This document shows positions 23,516-35,360 of a stretch of DNA of 64,000 nt, in pieces. The translations under genes and the position numbers were made by a program. The DNA comes from Chamaelirium japonicum (taxonomy: Eukaryota > Streptophyta > Magnoliopsida > Liliales > Melanthiaceae), in contig OX393550.1 of the NCBI GenBank assembly GCA_947650365.1, forward strand, positions 50,306,133-50,370,132. The letters run 5' to 3'. The notes beneath the pieces are model-generated. The model saw only the letters and a program-made list of their open reading frames with translations. It was not told the origin of the DNA and made no database searches. The number at the start of each line of letters is the position of its first letter. Position 1 is the stretch's first letter.

Positions 23516-23895
23516 GAAAAATTTTATTCATACCCCAAAACTACTTCACATATCATGTTTTTAAAAAATTGATTTCACCTTAGACCCCCCACTTGATTCC
23601 TTCCGCCCCTTCCAAACCGTCGGAGCCCGCCACCCCACCACTTCCCCTCCTCCTCCTCCCCTGTCACCACAGAAGCCGTTGCGCCGCTAGAGCTCATTGA
23701 GCTAGCTGGAGCTTGCCACCCCACCACTTTCCTGCCTCCTTCTTCCCCATCACCATCAAAGCCTCCATCGAAGCTCGTTGCCTGCCATCGAAGCCACCTT
23801 CTCCTTCCATCTTCTCCACCCCTAGAGCTCCATCTCTAATGGCTCTAGAGTGGGTTAGGGCTTTGGTGGCGGTAGGAAAGATGGAGGAGGGAGGA

Positions 23896-25100
23896 TGATG
23901 CAGACGAGCCCTACATGCAGATTTTCACAGCTGATGGTGTATTTTCATCCCCTCCGGAGATCCAGGAAGCCGATCGCCAATCCGTCTGCATCAGTGGAAA
24001 GCTCGTTCGATAATCTATGACTTTGATATTTATTTCCTGTCGATCCGACTGACGGATCTGGACTTATTTAGGTTTTTATTTCTGGTTTGGGTAGGTGCGA
24101 GCCACGTTCGCATCCGGTTCGAGCCACAGATGTCGAACTGACTCGTTTCTATGTTAGGTTTTTAGCCGTAGGATCGTAAGACGACTTAAATCTCAATGGA
24201 TGAGATTCAAAGGGAGATCAAACACTAAACCCTAGCCAACCGAACCCCCTCACCCGGCCGACCTCCCTTTCCCGCGGACACACCCGCGCGAGCATGCCTT
24301 GGGAAGCATGCCCGCGTCCTCCTCTCTCCCTACCCGCGCGGACCCCTCTCTCTCCTTCTTTCCTTTTTTGTTTCTTGATTGTTTTCCCTCTATAAATCCT
24401 AAAAACCCTAATTGCAAAGGGACGATGAATTGAATTGAAACCCTAGACGGAGAAGCGAAATCGCTTGTTCGACGTATCTTCCGAAGAATCATCCTGCATC
24501 CAGTCTTCTTCTTCCCTCTGCAAGCTTCTACCTCGTCGCCACGCCTTCGTCTACGACTTCGTGGGAGATCGACGCGGAGATCATCCATCCTTCAAAGATC
24601 ACATCGTCTCGGCTTCTTCAACCTCTTCTTCTGGACCACGCTTTCTCTTCCGCCCCTTCATCTGCAACAACGGAGTTCCTGTTAGCGGCCGGCATTGACC
24701 AAAGCACGGTTTGGAATCGTCCCCCGATACTTCCATGTGATAAATTTCCTTTTTCCAACCGGCCTTATTGCTGAATTTAAGTTAGGGTTCCAAATATTTG
24801 GTTTTCTGGAGAATCTCATCCATTAGGTTTATTATCGTTTAAATCAATGTTTATCTTTGAGACTTTGGCTTATGTTTGAGATATTGTTCTTCCTTTATTG
24901 CTGGACTTGTTTATTAGAATCTGAAATTAATTATTATCTTGTCAGTTTTATTACTTTGTTGAATTAAATATGTTTGGGCATGAATGAATGATGATCCGTG
25001 GCCATAGTCTTTGCTGAAATTTGATTCATACATGTAGAATTTATGTCTTTAATTGTTTAAAATTCAGCACTTGAAATCTTTTAGCATCTGCATCACATCA
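23896..25100 (+). repeat. 5' LTR of the 23896 element
   Basis: 1205 bp, starting TGATGCAGACGAGCC and ending CTGCATCACATCA. It has a TATA-like CTATAAATCC at about 24390, followed by pyrimidine-rich leader sequence. Confidence 0.92.
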
Positions 25101-25254
25101 AGTTGATATCAGAGCGCACTAGTCGTCGCGTTCTTATGCCACGGTCGGTCCTCTTGCATCATTCGCATTATCGCGTGCTTGCATAATTTTTTTTTTATTT
25201 TTCCTCTTTTCATTTTAGTTTGTGTCTTGCATTACTTAGTGACAAGCATCCCGC

Positions 25255-27543
25255 GTGAGCGCATCCATATTAGGATCACTCCTTTCTCTCTGCGGTGAAT
25301 CGATAGCATCTACTAGAGAATCTATAATGGCTGGACCTTCCCCACCCCGCACTTGGCAAGATGCCTTCACAAGGCAACAAGAACACATGGATAGGCTTCA
25401 GACCCAGATCGAAGCCTTGACTTTGACCTTCACCAATTCCCAAAATCCACCTCGACCCCATCGAGAGCACAGGACTAGAGCATCTCCAGAGCGTAGTGAG
25501 TTAGATCTTGAGTCAGGAGGTGATAGCGTCAGTTCCTCTGACGAGTCTGATAGGCGGAGTAGACAAACTCATCGGAAAACGAAATCCCATTGGGGCTAGG
25601 ATCAGGGTATCAAGATCGAAATTCCTGAGTTCGAAGGTAGGATGGATCCTGAAGAGTTCCTAGAGTGGGCCGAGAGAATCGACCAATATTTTGAGTGGAA
25701 GGAAATTCCCCGCGACAAACAAGTCAAGTTTGTTAGTCTCGAACTGAAAGGTCATGCACTGATCTGGTGGAAACAGTTGCAGACCACTAGGGGTAGAAAG
25801 GGAAAATATAAGATTTCCACTTGGACACCCATGAGGGGAAAAATACAACAGAAGTTCCTCCCTTCTGATTTCAAACAAAGTGTGTTCCAGAAATTCCAAA
25901 ACCTGTGACAAGAGCACAAATCGGTGGATGATTACACCAATGAGTTCTACAAGCTCCAAGCTCGTAATGATCTACATGAAGATGAAGAGCAGAGCGTCGC
26001 TAGGTATGTCAATGGTCTTAAGCCCTCAATTCAAGAGGTGGTGTCCCTTCATGACTTGTATCAGGTCAGTGAAGCACACCGTCGGGCTAAGAAAGTTGAG
26101 TCTCACCACTCCCGATCTGCGTCCCGACGATATGACAACACTAGGGCATCATCCGAATCTGTGAGTAGGCCACTCCCTGGACCTCCCCATATAGCTGGTA
26201 CAGTTTCTACACCCACTGAGAAGGGTAAAGGAGTTTTAGGACCCAACCAGAGCATGATGAAGTATTTCAAGTGCAATCAGTCGGGTCACAAGTCAGCCGA
26301 TTGTCCTTGACGTCAATTCAATCCACAGACAAATCTTGCGGATAATGGAGAGGATAGTCATGAGTCTGAAGGCAAAAACTTCAATGAGTTAGTCTTGGAG
26401 GGAGATGACGTGGCTGCGCTACTATTAGTTATTCATCAGTCTCCATCACCCCAAGCACCTAAAGTGCTGCTACCCCACGAGCTCTGTGGAGGACCCCCAA
26501 AGCCACATTGCAAGAACCAGAGGTTCGAGCTGTTCCGAATAGTCTGCACTGTCAATGGCATGGACCTTTGTGTCTTGATAGATGGAGGTTGCACCACCAA
26601 CTTAATCAATGAAAGGATAGTTAGGAGCAAGAAATGGAAAGTCAAACCATTGGTTCACCCTTACAAAACATCTTGGCTAGGCAATATCACGAGCAAACTA
26701 GTGACTCATTGTTGTTTAGCAAAGTTGTCGATTGGGCTACAATATCGAGACGAGGTTTGGTGCGATGTCCTTCCTTTAGAAATTGTTGATATTATCCTTG
26801 GGCATCCATGGCGGTTTGACCAAGATGCACTATATCACGGGAAAGCCAATACCTATACTTTCCTCAAGGACGACATCAACGTCACCCTATGGCCCACATG
26901 TTTTAGGAGGCACCGATCCCATGCACCTCAAGCTCTTCTGAGTCAGAGCCCTCCCATACCACCATTTGCAGATAATCTAGTAGGGTGTTCATCTGATTCA
27001 CTAAAAATTGAGAAGGGATTAGACAACATCTTGCATTCCATCGCATGCATGTCGCATTTAGAGTCTGTAGGTATCAATTGCACTCGCATTCATCATTTGC
27101 CTGACATCTTTTCATTCACAGACCATTCAGATGTGCATACATATTATCGTCCAAGTATTGACTTAAACATTAAAGAAGATTTTGCCACGTTTGATCACTT
27201 CTTGATACAGGGTACTTATGAACCATGCTTTCAGATTTCAAAAAGCCCATCATTTTTACTTTTTCGAAGTCATAACAAGTGGCTTGATAAATTATTTAAT
27301 TTCTTATTTTATTCACTGCATCCAGACAATGATTGCATGACATATCTTCCTAGTCTAGAATCTACTTGTTTTGCCATGTGCGCAGGCCACTTTGAGCACC
27401 ACATATTGCACCCGCACCCCATGGCCTTTCAAAGAAATCATAGCTTATTGCGCAAGCCGATGACCCGCAACACATTATGCTCCCGCGGCCTTTCCTTTCA
27501 TTTTTCGAATTTTATTTCAACTTATATTCCTATTATCATATGA
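25255..27543 (+). pseudogene. gag-protease of the non-autonomous element, three nonsense codons
   Basis: A single frame runs 25255-27543, broken at 25597 (TAG), 25906 (TGA) and 26308 (TGA). The first part is a coiled N-terminus. Next is a Retrotrans_gag domain (MDPEEFLEWAERIDQYFEWK; SVDDYTNEFYKLQARNDLHE). A zinc knuckle follows (FKCNQSGHKSADC) in which the first Cys of CX2CX4HX4C is Tyr. Then comes a protease-like stretch, LIDGGCTTNLI, where the active-site D-S/T-G reads DGG. Both TGA codons precede residues usually read from CGA Arg, which fits methyl-cytosine deamination. The protein is inactive by stops and motif loss. The tail beyond about 26900 has no recognised domain. Confidence 0.85.
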
Positions 27544-27794
27544 AATTATCTGGATGTCTTGACGATCTTTTCATGCTGAGGAGGATGTTGGTTTTGGCTT
27601 TCAGGTCTTCGCTTGGTGTTGATGGGCAGGGGATACCAGATGAAGTCGCTGCGTACTTGGGGCTGATTACTTGGCCACCGGACCTAGGAGAGCAATTCGA
27701 GCAGATGCAGAGGTTGCGGCTACTTCCAAGAGAGCCCCCACCGGATCCAGGACCCTACTCGACAGGAGTCGAGTTCTTTTGAGTCCGAGGGACT

Positions 27795-28999
27795 TGATGC
27801 AGACGAGCCCTACATGCAGATTTTCACAGCTGATAGCGTATTTTCATCCCCTCCGGAGATCCAGGAAGCCGATCGTCAATCCGTCTGCATCAGTGGAAAA
27901 CTCGTTCGATAATCTATGACTTTGATTTTTATTTCCTATTGATCCGACTGACGAATCAGGACTTATTTAGATTTTTATTTCTGGTTTGGGTAGGTGCAAG
28001 CCATGTTCACATCCGGTTCAAGCCACATATGCCGAACTGACACGTTTCTATGTTAGGTTTTTAGCCGTAGGATCGTAAGACGACTTAAATCTCAATGGAT
28101 GACATTCAAAGGGAGATCAAACACTAAACCCTAGCTAACCGAACCCCCTCACCCGGCCGGCCTCCCTTTCCCTCGGACACACCCGCGCGGGCACGCCTTA
28201 GGAAGCGTGCCCGTGTCCTCCTCTCTCCCTACCCGCGCGGACCCCTCTCTTTCCTTCTTTCCTTTTTTGTTTCTTGATTGTTTTCCCTCTATAAATCCTA
28301 AAAACCCTAATTACAAAGGGACGATGAATTGAATTGAAACCCTAGTCGGAGAAGCGAGATCGCTTGTTCGACATATCTTCCGAAGAATCATCCTGCATCC
28401 AGTCTTCTTCTTCCCTCCGCAAGCTTCTACCTCGTCGCCACGCCTTCGTCTACGACTTCGCGGAAGATCGACGCGGAGATCATCCATCCTTCAAAGATCA
28501 CATCGTCTCGGCTTCTTCAACCTCTTCTTTTGGACCACGCCTCCTCTTCCGCCTCTTCATCTGCAACAACGGAGTTCCTGTTAGCGGCCGGCATTGACCA
28601 AAGCATGGTTTGGAATCGTCCCCCGATACTTCCATGTGATAAATTTCCTTTTTCCAATCGGCCTTATTGCTGAATTTAAGTTAGGGTTCCAAATATTTGG
28701 TTTTCTGGAGAATCTCATCCATTAGGTTTATTATCGTTTAGATCAATGTTTATCTTTGAGACTTTGGCTTATGTTTGAGATATTGTTCTTCCTTTATTGC
28801 TGGACTTGTTTATTAGAATCTGAAATTAATTATTATCTTGTCAGTTTTATTACTTTGTTGAATTAAATATGTTTGGGCATGAATGAATGATGATTCGTGG
28901 CCATAGTCTTTGCTGAAATTTGATTCATACATACAGAATTTATGTCTTTAATTGTTTAAAATTCAGCACTTGAAATCTTTTAGCATCTGCATCACATCA
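27795..28999 (+). repeat. 3' LTR of the 23896 element
   Basis: 1205 bp, the same length as the 5' copy, with scattered substitutions and no indels noticed. It is followed directly by the GAGGA duplication. Confidence 0.92.
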
Positions 29000-29193
29000 G
29001 AGGAGGTGGCTTCAACGGCAGACTTGACAAGCTCCGGTGGTGGTGATGGGGAAGGAGGAGGAGGGGAAGTGGTGGGGTGGCGGCTCTGACGGTTTGGAAG
29101 GGGAGGAAGGAATCAGATGGGCGTTAAAATGTGTGAGTCGATTTATCAGATGAAACGGTATATGTGAAGTAGTTTTAGGGTATGAATAAAATT

Positions 29194-29677
29194 TGCCAAA
29201 AAAATCTTACAAAAAAAAAAGGGATAAGGGGTGTTATTTGCATTTTGCACCCCCACCGAACAATAAGGGTACCCAACTTAATCAAAAAAACAAAAAGGTT
29301 GATGTATCCCCATGGCCTCTAGGGCCTTTTGATAAGGGCACCACCGGTTCCATACACCCCACCACCTTCTACCAATGTGAGCATCATATAAATCCCTCAA
29401 TCCTGCTTCATCGAAGCCTTTCTTTTCTACATGATCTAGACACATGGAGAGATAAAGAGAAAGATCAGATGGTCGTATGATGCAAGCATATGACGTGATG
29501 ATGGACCTTCAACTGTCTGACAATTTGTGTAGACAAGACACTTTACCACCAACACCCCGCCCAATATGGCTCCCTGCCATATATAGGGGATCGGCCCCTC
29601 GCCATTGGATTTGCAGGTGATGTGATCATGTGAGGAACGTTTAAATCCGTCGAGCCCGCTTCGAAGCCTTTCTTTTC

Positions 29678-29736
<59 letters not shown>

Positions 29737-29835
29737 TTGTTAGATACAGGCATGCAATGTATAGAAATTATAAAAATTATATCGACAATTGCTTGACATT
29801 TCACATTACCTCTTAATATTAGTTTAGTTTGAAGT
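29194..29835. other. Non-coding segment with (GA)n tract
   Basis: No gene recognised. A (GA)n microsatellite of about 54 bp lies at 29680-29733. Confidence 0.6.
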
Positions 29836-29849
29836 ATATTGGTGATTCA

Positions 29850-30024
29850 AATGTAGACATGTCAATGGACCGGATTTTGATTCAAATCTGATTTGAGATC
29901 TGTTAAGTCGAATATGGATAGGATTTTTCGATCCAATAATCCGATAACGGTCAAAATCCGATAACCATTTACTTAACGAATCGGATATGGATTTAGGCCA
30001 ATCCGATCCCTGATCCGTCAAACA
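29850..30024. repeat. Dispersed repeat, copy 1 (second at 58555)
   Basis: About 170 bp resembling 58555-58725 in the same orientation. Shared features include TTCGATCCAATAATCCGATA and TTACTTAACGAATCGGATATGGAT. It is rich in ATCCGAT strings, common in plant hAT-like MITEs. Termini unresolved. Confidence 0.6.
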
Positions 30025-30048
30025 ATAACATAATATATTATATTTTAA

Positions 30049-30243
30049 CCCACCAGGGGATAGGAGAGTTGGCAAAGCAACTGATGCTTTGGTGATGAGG
30101 TTGTGGGTTCAACTCTTCCTCCCCTCGATTTACCCAGGAGTGAAGTGGGAATTACCGAGTGCGTCGGGCTTCACTCCCGGAGGGATTAGTCCGAGCCTGA
30201 AGTGGGCCATTGCCCGAAAGGTTTCGGGACACCCGCCGATTTC

Positions 30244-30260
<17 letters not shown>
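30049..30260 (+). mobile_element. tRNA-derived SINE
   Basis: The 5' region is tRNA-like, with a pol III A-box-like TTGGCAAAGCAACTG (30069-30083) and a B-box-like GGTTCAACTCT (30106-30116), spaced as in a tRNA gene. A tRNA-unrelated body follows (TCACTCCCGGAGGG; GGTTTCGGGACACCCG). It ends in poly(A) at 30243-30260 and then (TA)n. Family unassigned. The open frame over it is not a gene. Confidence 0.75.

Positions 30261-30336
<76 letters not shown>
30261..30336. repeat. (TA)n microsatellite after the SINE tail
   Basis: An uninterrupted AT/TA run of about 75 bp begins directly at the SINE poly(A). Confidence 0.95.
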
Positions 30337-30339
<3 letters not shown>

Positions 30340-30446
30340 CCATTATTAGATTAGATTGCATTAGATCTAAAGCCTGAAGGATTAATATAAAAAAGATTCT
30401 CATGGTCCCCCAATTGAAACTCCGATTTTATCTTGGCCCTTCCAAG

Positions 30447-32432
30447 TGATGGAATTAAATCATTTTATCAGAGTCGTAGCGGAAGCTAAAGTTAGATCTG
30501 AGGATCTCATGGTATATGTTTCAAAACAATTATTCCACAAAACAATCTATATGCGAATTTATGAACCTAGCATATTTGCGCATACCCTAGAGGCATACTA
30601 CGATTACGGAAGACATGCATGCATGTAGTGAAGTGTTTAGAATCGTTATACCTTCCGGATCTTCTAAGGAGAACGGAACGATGGTTGATGATGAATTCCA
30701 TGGAAATCGAGAGGGAAGCTGTCGAATAGCACATTGTCCATTGCGAAGGAAGGAACCCATGACGTCCTATCTCTGAGTGCAAGGACAATGCTTCGACAAA
30801 GGGTTGCACGTAGCGAAGACGATGACACGCCTCGAAGACCTTCTCTTATCTTTCTCTCTTCTTCTTCCTTCTCCTTTCCTTCCTCCTTTCTTCCTCTTTC
30901 TTCTTCCTTATTTTCCTTGGCCGCAACCACAAAGGGGAGAGAGGGGGGGGTTGGATTTCTCAAGGATGAGGGAGAAATATTAGGGTTTTTCCCTCTCCCT
31001 CTTATTATGCCTTTATAGATCGGTCACCAAGTGGCTTGCGCTAGTGCAAACCACTTATGGTCAGCCCTATAATGCCCACAAGAGAGGGGGGGGGTCGGAT
31101 TTCTCTAAGGGGATAAGGCCATGGGTTAGGGTTTTCCTTATCTTCATGACACTTTGGACGAAAACACCCTTTTATAGGAAAACCGCTGATAGAGAGATAG
31201 AATGGGGTACGCTAGTAGGAATCGAGTTCTGTCAGCACCTATGAGCTCTTGGAATTATTCCACTTATTTGAATATTCATATTCAATGTGTTTTGAGCCAT
31301 ATTTTAGTATTTACCAAAATACCCATACGACCCCTTAACACATGTGAATTAGATTCTTAGGCTTCGGGCTTGCACTCCATTGCGCTACTTCGTATCTAAC
31401 GTGTCCAACCGGATCGAGGAACAGTTCCTATACGCAATAACAGGGTGGAACCTTCAGGGTTCAGGATCTCTAGCTCCAACCAAATCCCTGATTAACTGAT
31501 CCGATAATATGCCGAAAGTTTCGCTAATCAGCCATAATCTGATTAACCCGTGTAGCCACCCAGAGTGCGACGCGAGTTAAACTATAGTGATCCTAAACTT
31601 GTGTTACTCCATTGTAACCTTATTCTCTACTATAATATGATAATCTCTAGTCCCTCTTATTACTGGTGCTATGATTCGACTCTGGATGTGGGGAGCACTG
31701 TCAGATCCCGATCGATCATATGATTACGATTTGATAACTTGTCATCTATAACACCACACACCTATACCTAGCATCTAGAATATCATCAGTCATACTGACA
31801 GCCACCAGCCTGGATTAATTGTGTGGACGGATTGACTCATTAAAACATACCCATCCAACTCTGGACGTCGGATAACCTGTAGGGATTGCATGTCACTCTA
31901 GCGCCAGCCGGGTAACCCAACGTACCGTGGTATTGGATTATGGTAGGTCCGCACATGTTGGCACATCAAATCACCACACAACTGGTTGGCTCAGTGTACA
32001 TAGTCTCTCAGTGTTAAGTATAGATTATCTACAATAATAGGACGGTTATGCACCAGTGTCTGAATCACTGATTTGTGTACTGTCTTGGTTCCTGTCTAAC
32101 ACGATCATTATGCTTGGTTAGGTGAATGGGAATCTAACGTTCCCATGGTGGACACTTCACCACATCCTTTACCAGCTAATAACTTATTCCCGGTGAAGCG
32201 ACCAGCATCACCAAAGTTGTGAACTCAGCTCTAGATCTACATAGAACCGGTCCACTAAGTTTCCAAGCATAGAGCCACCATGCGCCTCAGTGGCCTACTG
32301 TATTCTCTACGGTCATTTATTACATATGAATTAACATATACCAAAGCTATATTCTAATTAAAGTAATAACCAAAGTCATCTTTATTAATGTTAATATAGA
32401 AAATCCATGCTCAGGACACACGAGCTACAACA
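30447..32432 (-). repeat. 3' LTR of the copia element (1986 bp)
   Basis: Plus-strand start TGATGGAATTAAATC (altered from TGTTGG) and end GAGCTACAACA. A minus-strand TATA box, CTATAAAG, lies at 31011-31018 and is conserved in the other LTR. It is about 570 bp longer than its partner because that one has a deletion. Confidence 0.88.
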
Positions 32433-33971
32433 ATCTCCCACTTGGTCTAGCGGGGAATGCCTTTGTGAAAGAGTCCGACATGTTATTTGCAGACGCCACC
32501 TGAGTCACTGTAACCTCCCCACGCTCCTGTAAGTCCCGAACAATATAGTATTTTTGCTCAATATGCTTACTCTTCTGGTGATATTTTGGCTCCTTGGATT
32601 GTGCTACTGCTCTAATATTATCGCAGTAAAGAACAATAAGATCTTGAGCTCCCGGTACATATCCTAACTCCGTCAGAAACTTCCTGAGTCATATTGCCTC
32701 CTAAGCTGCCTTGTATACTGCAACATACTGAACCTCTATCATCAAATCTGCAATGCATCCTTATTTTACACTCTTCCAACTAGCAGTTCCTCCTTCCAAC
32801 GAAAACACAAACCCCGACATCGATTTCTTGGATTCTGAATCCCCTATAAAGTCAAAATCCATGTATTCAATCGGTGTCAGTTCCTGTGAAGAGTAAACTA
32901 ACTTATTATCTACTCGTCCTATTGAGATACTTGAGTATACTTTTCACAGCAGTCCAGTGCCCTAGACCCGGGTTAACTTATACTTATCCATCATGCCTAC
33001 TGTATAGTATATATCTGGTCTCATGCACTGCATGACATACATCAGATTCCCTATAGCCGAAGTATAAGGTATCTTATGTATCTCTGCCCTCTCTTAAGGA
33101 GTCTTAGGACCCTGATCCTTGGACAACTTCATTCCATGTCTGAATGGAACTAGTCCCTTCTTGGAGTTATGCATATTGAATCTAACCAATATAATATCTA
33201 TGTAGGCTGACTGTGATAACGAGAGAATCTTATTCTGGCGATCTCAAGTTACCTTGATCCCTAGAACATAACTCGTCTTATCTAGATCATTCATGTCAAA
33301 CTGAGAGGATAACCACACCTCTACTATAAACAACGTTCCAACATCATTTTTAATAAGCAGGATATCGTTTACATAAAGAACTAGAAAAACTACTACAATT
33401 TTATCTCTCCTTTTATAAACACATGGTTCATCCATGTTTTGTTCAAATACATAAGACTGGATAGCCTAATCAAAACGCATGCTTCAACTTATGGATGCTT
33501 ACTTAAGTCCACAAATGGACCTTTGCAACTTGCATACCAGACTTTTCTAGCCCTTTGCGACAAAACCTGGAGATTGAGACATATAGATGTTTTCTTCCAA
33601 ATTCCCATTGAGGAATATAATTTTGATGTCCATTTTTCAAATCTCTCAATCATAATGGACTACAATGGACAAGAGGATCCGGATAGACTTAAGCATAGTC
33701 ATTGGCGAAAAGGTTTCTTCATAGTCAATCTCTTCTCACTGGGTGTAACCCTTAGCGACTACTCTAGCTTTGTAAGTCTCAACGGTACCATTTGGACCCC
33801 CTTTTTCTTTTGTATACCCACTTACACCTAATAGGTTTAATACTGTGAGGTGGTGTTACAAGTGACTATACCATATTTTAGGACATCAATATCAGTTTTG
33901 CCTTCTTGCTTTCTGTCATGCTGCATAGTCAGAAGACACTATCGCTTCATCGTAGTTCAAAGGGTGATCCT
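32433..33971 (-). pseudogene. Copia reverse transcriptase and RNase H (C-terminal part)
   Basis: The minus strand shows RT fragments ARVVAKGYTQ and IDYEETF (near 33.74 kb) and YVNDILLIKND with SSQFDMNDL (33.24-33.43 kb); the catalytic YVDD reads YVND. RNase H fragments follow (DSESKKSMSGFVFSLEGG, then KHIEQKYYIVRDL and FTKAFPARPSG) down to about 32437. Stops and frame changes are frequent. The upstream end DHPLNYDEAIVSSDYAA is cut by the gypsy insertion. Confidence 0.85.
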
Positions 33972-35233
33972 TGTGTGTACCTTTCTCTCTCGGAGCCGAC
34001 CGCGCAACAGTCGGAGAGAGGGGGGGTCGGCCACGCAACAAACACCCCCCCCCATGGCTTCGGTCGGCATGTTATCAGACAAAGGAGGGGGCAGCACCTT
34101 CCCCCCCCCCATGGGTTTGGTCAGCCGGTCACCAGAGGGAGGCAGCAGCTTTCCCCCTACTATGCACGGTTGGCATGTCATCAGACAAAAGGGGGGGCAG
34201 CACCCCCCTACTATGCTCCGTCGGCCGGTCATCAGAGGGGGGCAGCAGCCCCCCCCCCCCCCCCCACACACACACACTATTCTCGGTCGGTCATCAGAGG
34301 GGGGGGGGGCAGCAGTCCCCGCCCTACTATTCTCGGTCGGTCATCAGTGGGGGGGGGCAGCAGCCCCCCCTACTATTCTCGGCCGATCATCAGACCAAAG
34401 GAAGCAGCAATCCCCCCCTACTATTCTCGACCAGTCATCAGAGGGGGGGGGGGGGGCAGCAGCCCCCCCTACTATTCTCGGCCGGTCATCAGACCAAGGG
34501 AGGCAGCAGCCCCCCCCCCCTTCTCTACTTCGATCGGCCATGCAACAGCCCCCCCCCCTCACTCTCTCGTTAGGATGTGCAACGAGCCGCAGTGTGAAGC
34601 AACAGTCGAATCCGGAGATCTCGGAGTGCTGACTACGCTCCGAGAGATTTCCGGCCCAAGGTGACCAGGCATCAATCGCGCGCCACGTCCTCACTACAGC
34701 AGCGGTTGCGCTCATTGCGGGGACACATCACCTACCTGTTTTTTGCGGAGCGTCGTAACCGTCACCCCACACTATAAAAGGGGACCTACCCCCTTCAGCA
34801 AGATGAGGAAGAATTCTGGAGGAGACGCTGCCCGTTTCGTCCCGGAATTCACGGAGCTGCGGAGGTCGGTCGGACAGTAGTCAGAGGCTGACTGCGGAGG
34901 TCGGTCGGTAGCCAGATACTATCTGCAGCAACCGGTAGCCAGATACTGTCTGCAGCAATCGGTAGTCAGACGCTGCCTGCAGCGGTCGGTAGTCTGAGTG
35001 AAATTACAGAGGTCGGTAGTTTGGGAAACCGGTCCTCGGGGTTTGTAATTGGGGTTAAGGTGAGAGATTGTACCCGAAAGGATTGATTTAGTGCATTCTT
35101 GCCCCACCCGTGGTTTTTTCCCCTTCGACGTTGCGAAGGGGTTTTTCCACATAACCGCTGTCTTTTCTCTTCATTTGGCTCGTTGGATTGTGCTTGCCAT
35201 CCGAACCGCCCGGTTCGATTTAGAACCCCCACA
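33972..35233 (+). repeat. 5' LTR of the gypsy element
   Basis: Starts TGTGTGTACCTTTCTC and ends GAACCCCCACA. The U3 part is a poly-G/poly-C minisatellite (34010-34555). A TATA box, CTATAAAAG, is at 34772-34780 with the transcript start expected about 30 bp downstream. A run of repeated GGTCGGTAG(T/C)C(A/T) units occupies about 34865-35020. Confidence 0.93.
34010..34555 (+). repeat. LTR minisatellite with GGGGGCAGCAGCCCCC hairpins
   Basis: About a dozen units of 40-70 bp read TACTATTCTCGGCCGGTC-ATCAGA, then a G-run, GCAGCAG and a C-run of variable length. Each G-run/C-run pair can fold into a hairpin, and the G-runs could form quadruplexes. The same array is in the other LTR (45077-45660). 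Pro-rich open frames here are repeat artefacts. Confidence 0.85.
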
Positions 35234-35237
35234 ATCT

Positions 35238-35253
35238 TGGCGCCGTCTGTGGG
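35238..35253 (+). promoter_or_regulatory. Primer-binding site of the gypsy element
   Basis: TGGCGCCGTCTGTGGG lies four bases after the LTR end. It is the form common in plant Tat elements for tRNA priming of minus-strand DNA synthesis. Confidence 0.85.
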
Positions 35254-35360
35254 ATAGTCTTCGAGACTTCCTACTAGAGCTTTCGACTGTTGACCCGTGG
35301 GTGTCGACCAGTCCGAGGCTACCTGCAACCAGCAATCCACAACCACACGGTTGAAGAGCG

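Larger units (their letters stand above)
23896..28999 (+). mobile_element. Non-autonomous Ty3/gypsy-like LTR retrotransposon, 5.1 kb, 5-bp TSD
   Basis: Two 1205-bp LTRs (23896-25100 and 27795-28999) begin TGATG and end CATCA, and GAGGA flanks the whole (23891-23895 and 29000-29004). After the 5' LTR, TTGATATCAGAGC is one base from the plant initiator tRNA-Met primer-binding site. The interior (2.7 kb) encodes only gag and a protease-like region; RT, RNase H and integrase are absent. By eye the LTRs differ at roughly 40-45 sites (3.5-4%), many of them C/T or G/A, so the insertion is fairly young. Propagation would need an autonomous partner. Confidence 0.92.
23516..29193. mobile_element. Older inverted-repeat element split by an LTR retrotransposon
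   Basis: The left part (23516-23675) and right part (about 29028-29193) are inverted copies: TTTATTCATACCC, ACTACTTCACATAT and CTTCCAAACCGTC on the left have complements on the right. Removing 23896-29004 leaves an element of about 570 bp with arms of about 160 bp. The family is undetermined and no clear target duplication was found. Confidence 0.7.

Noticed and set aside
30049..30349. 86-aa open frame near 30.1 kb
   Set aside because: It covers the SINE body and the TA microsatellite; explained by pol III A/B boxes and a poly(A) tail.
34010..34555. CRISPR-like repeat array in the LTR
   Set aside because: Units are contiguous minisatellite copies without unique spacers, in a eukaryotic retrotransposon.
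33850..34715. Pro/Gly-rich open frames up to 260 aa on both strands
   Set aside because: They arise from the poly-G/poly-C minisatellite in the gypsy LTR, appear in several frames, and recur in the other LTR.
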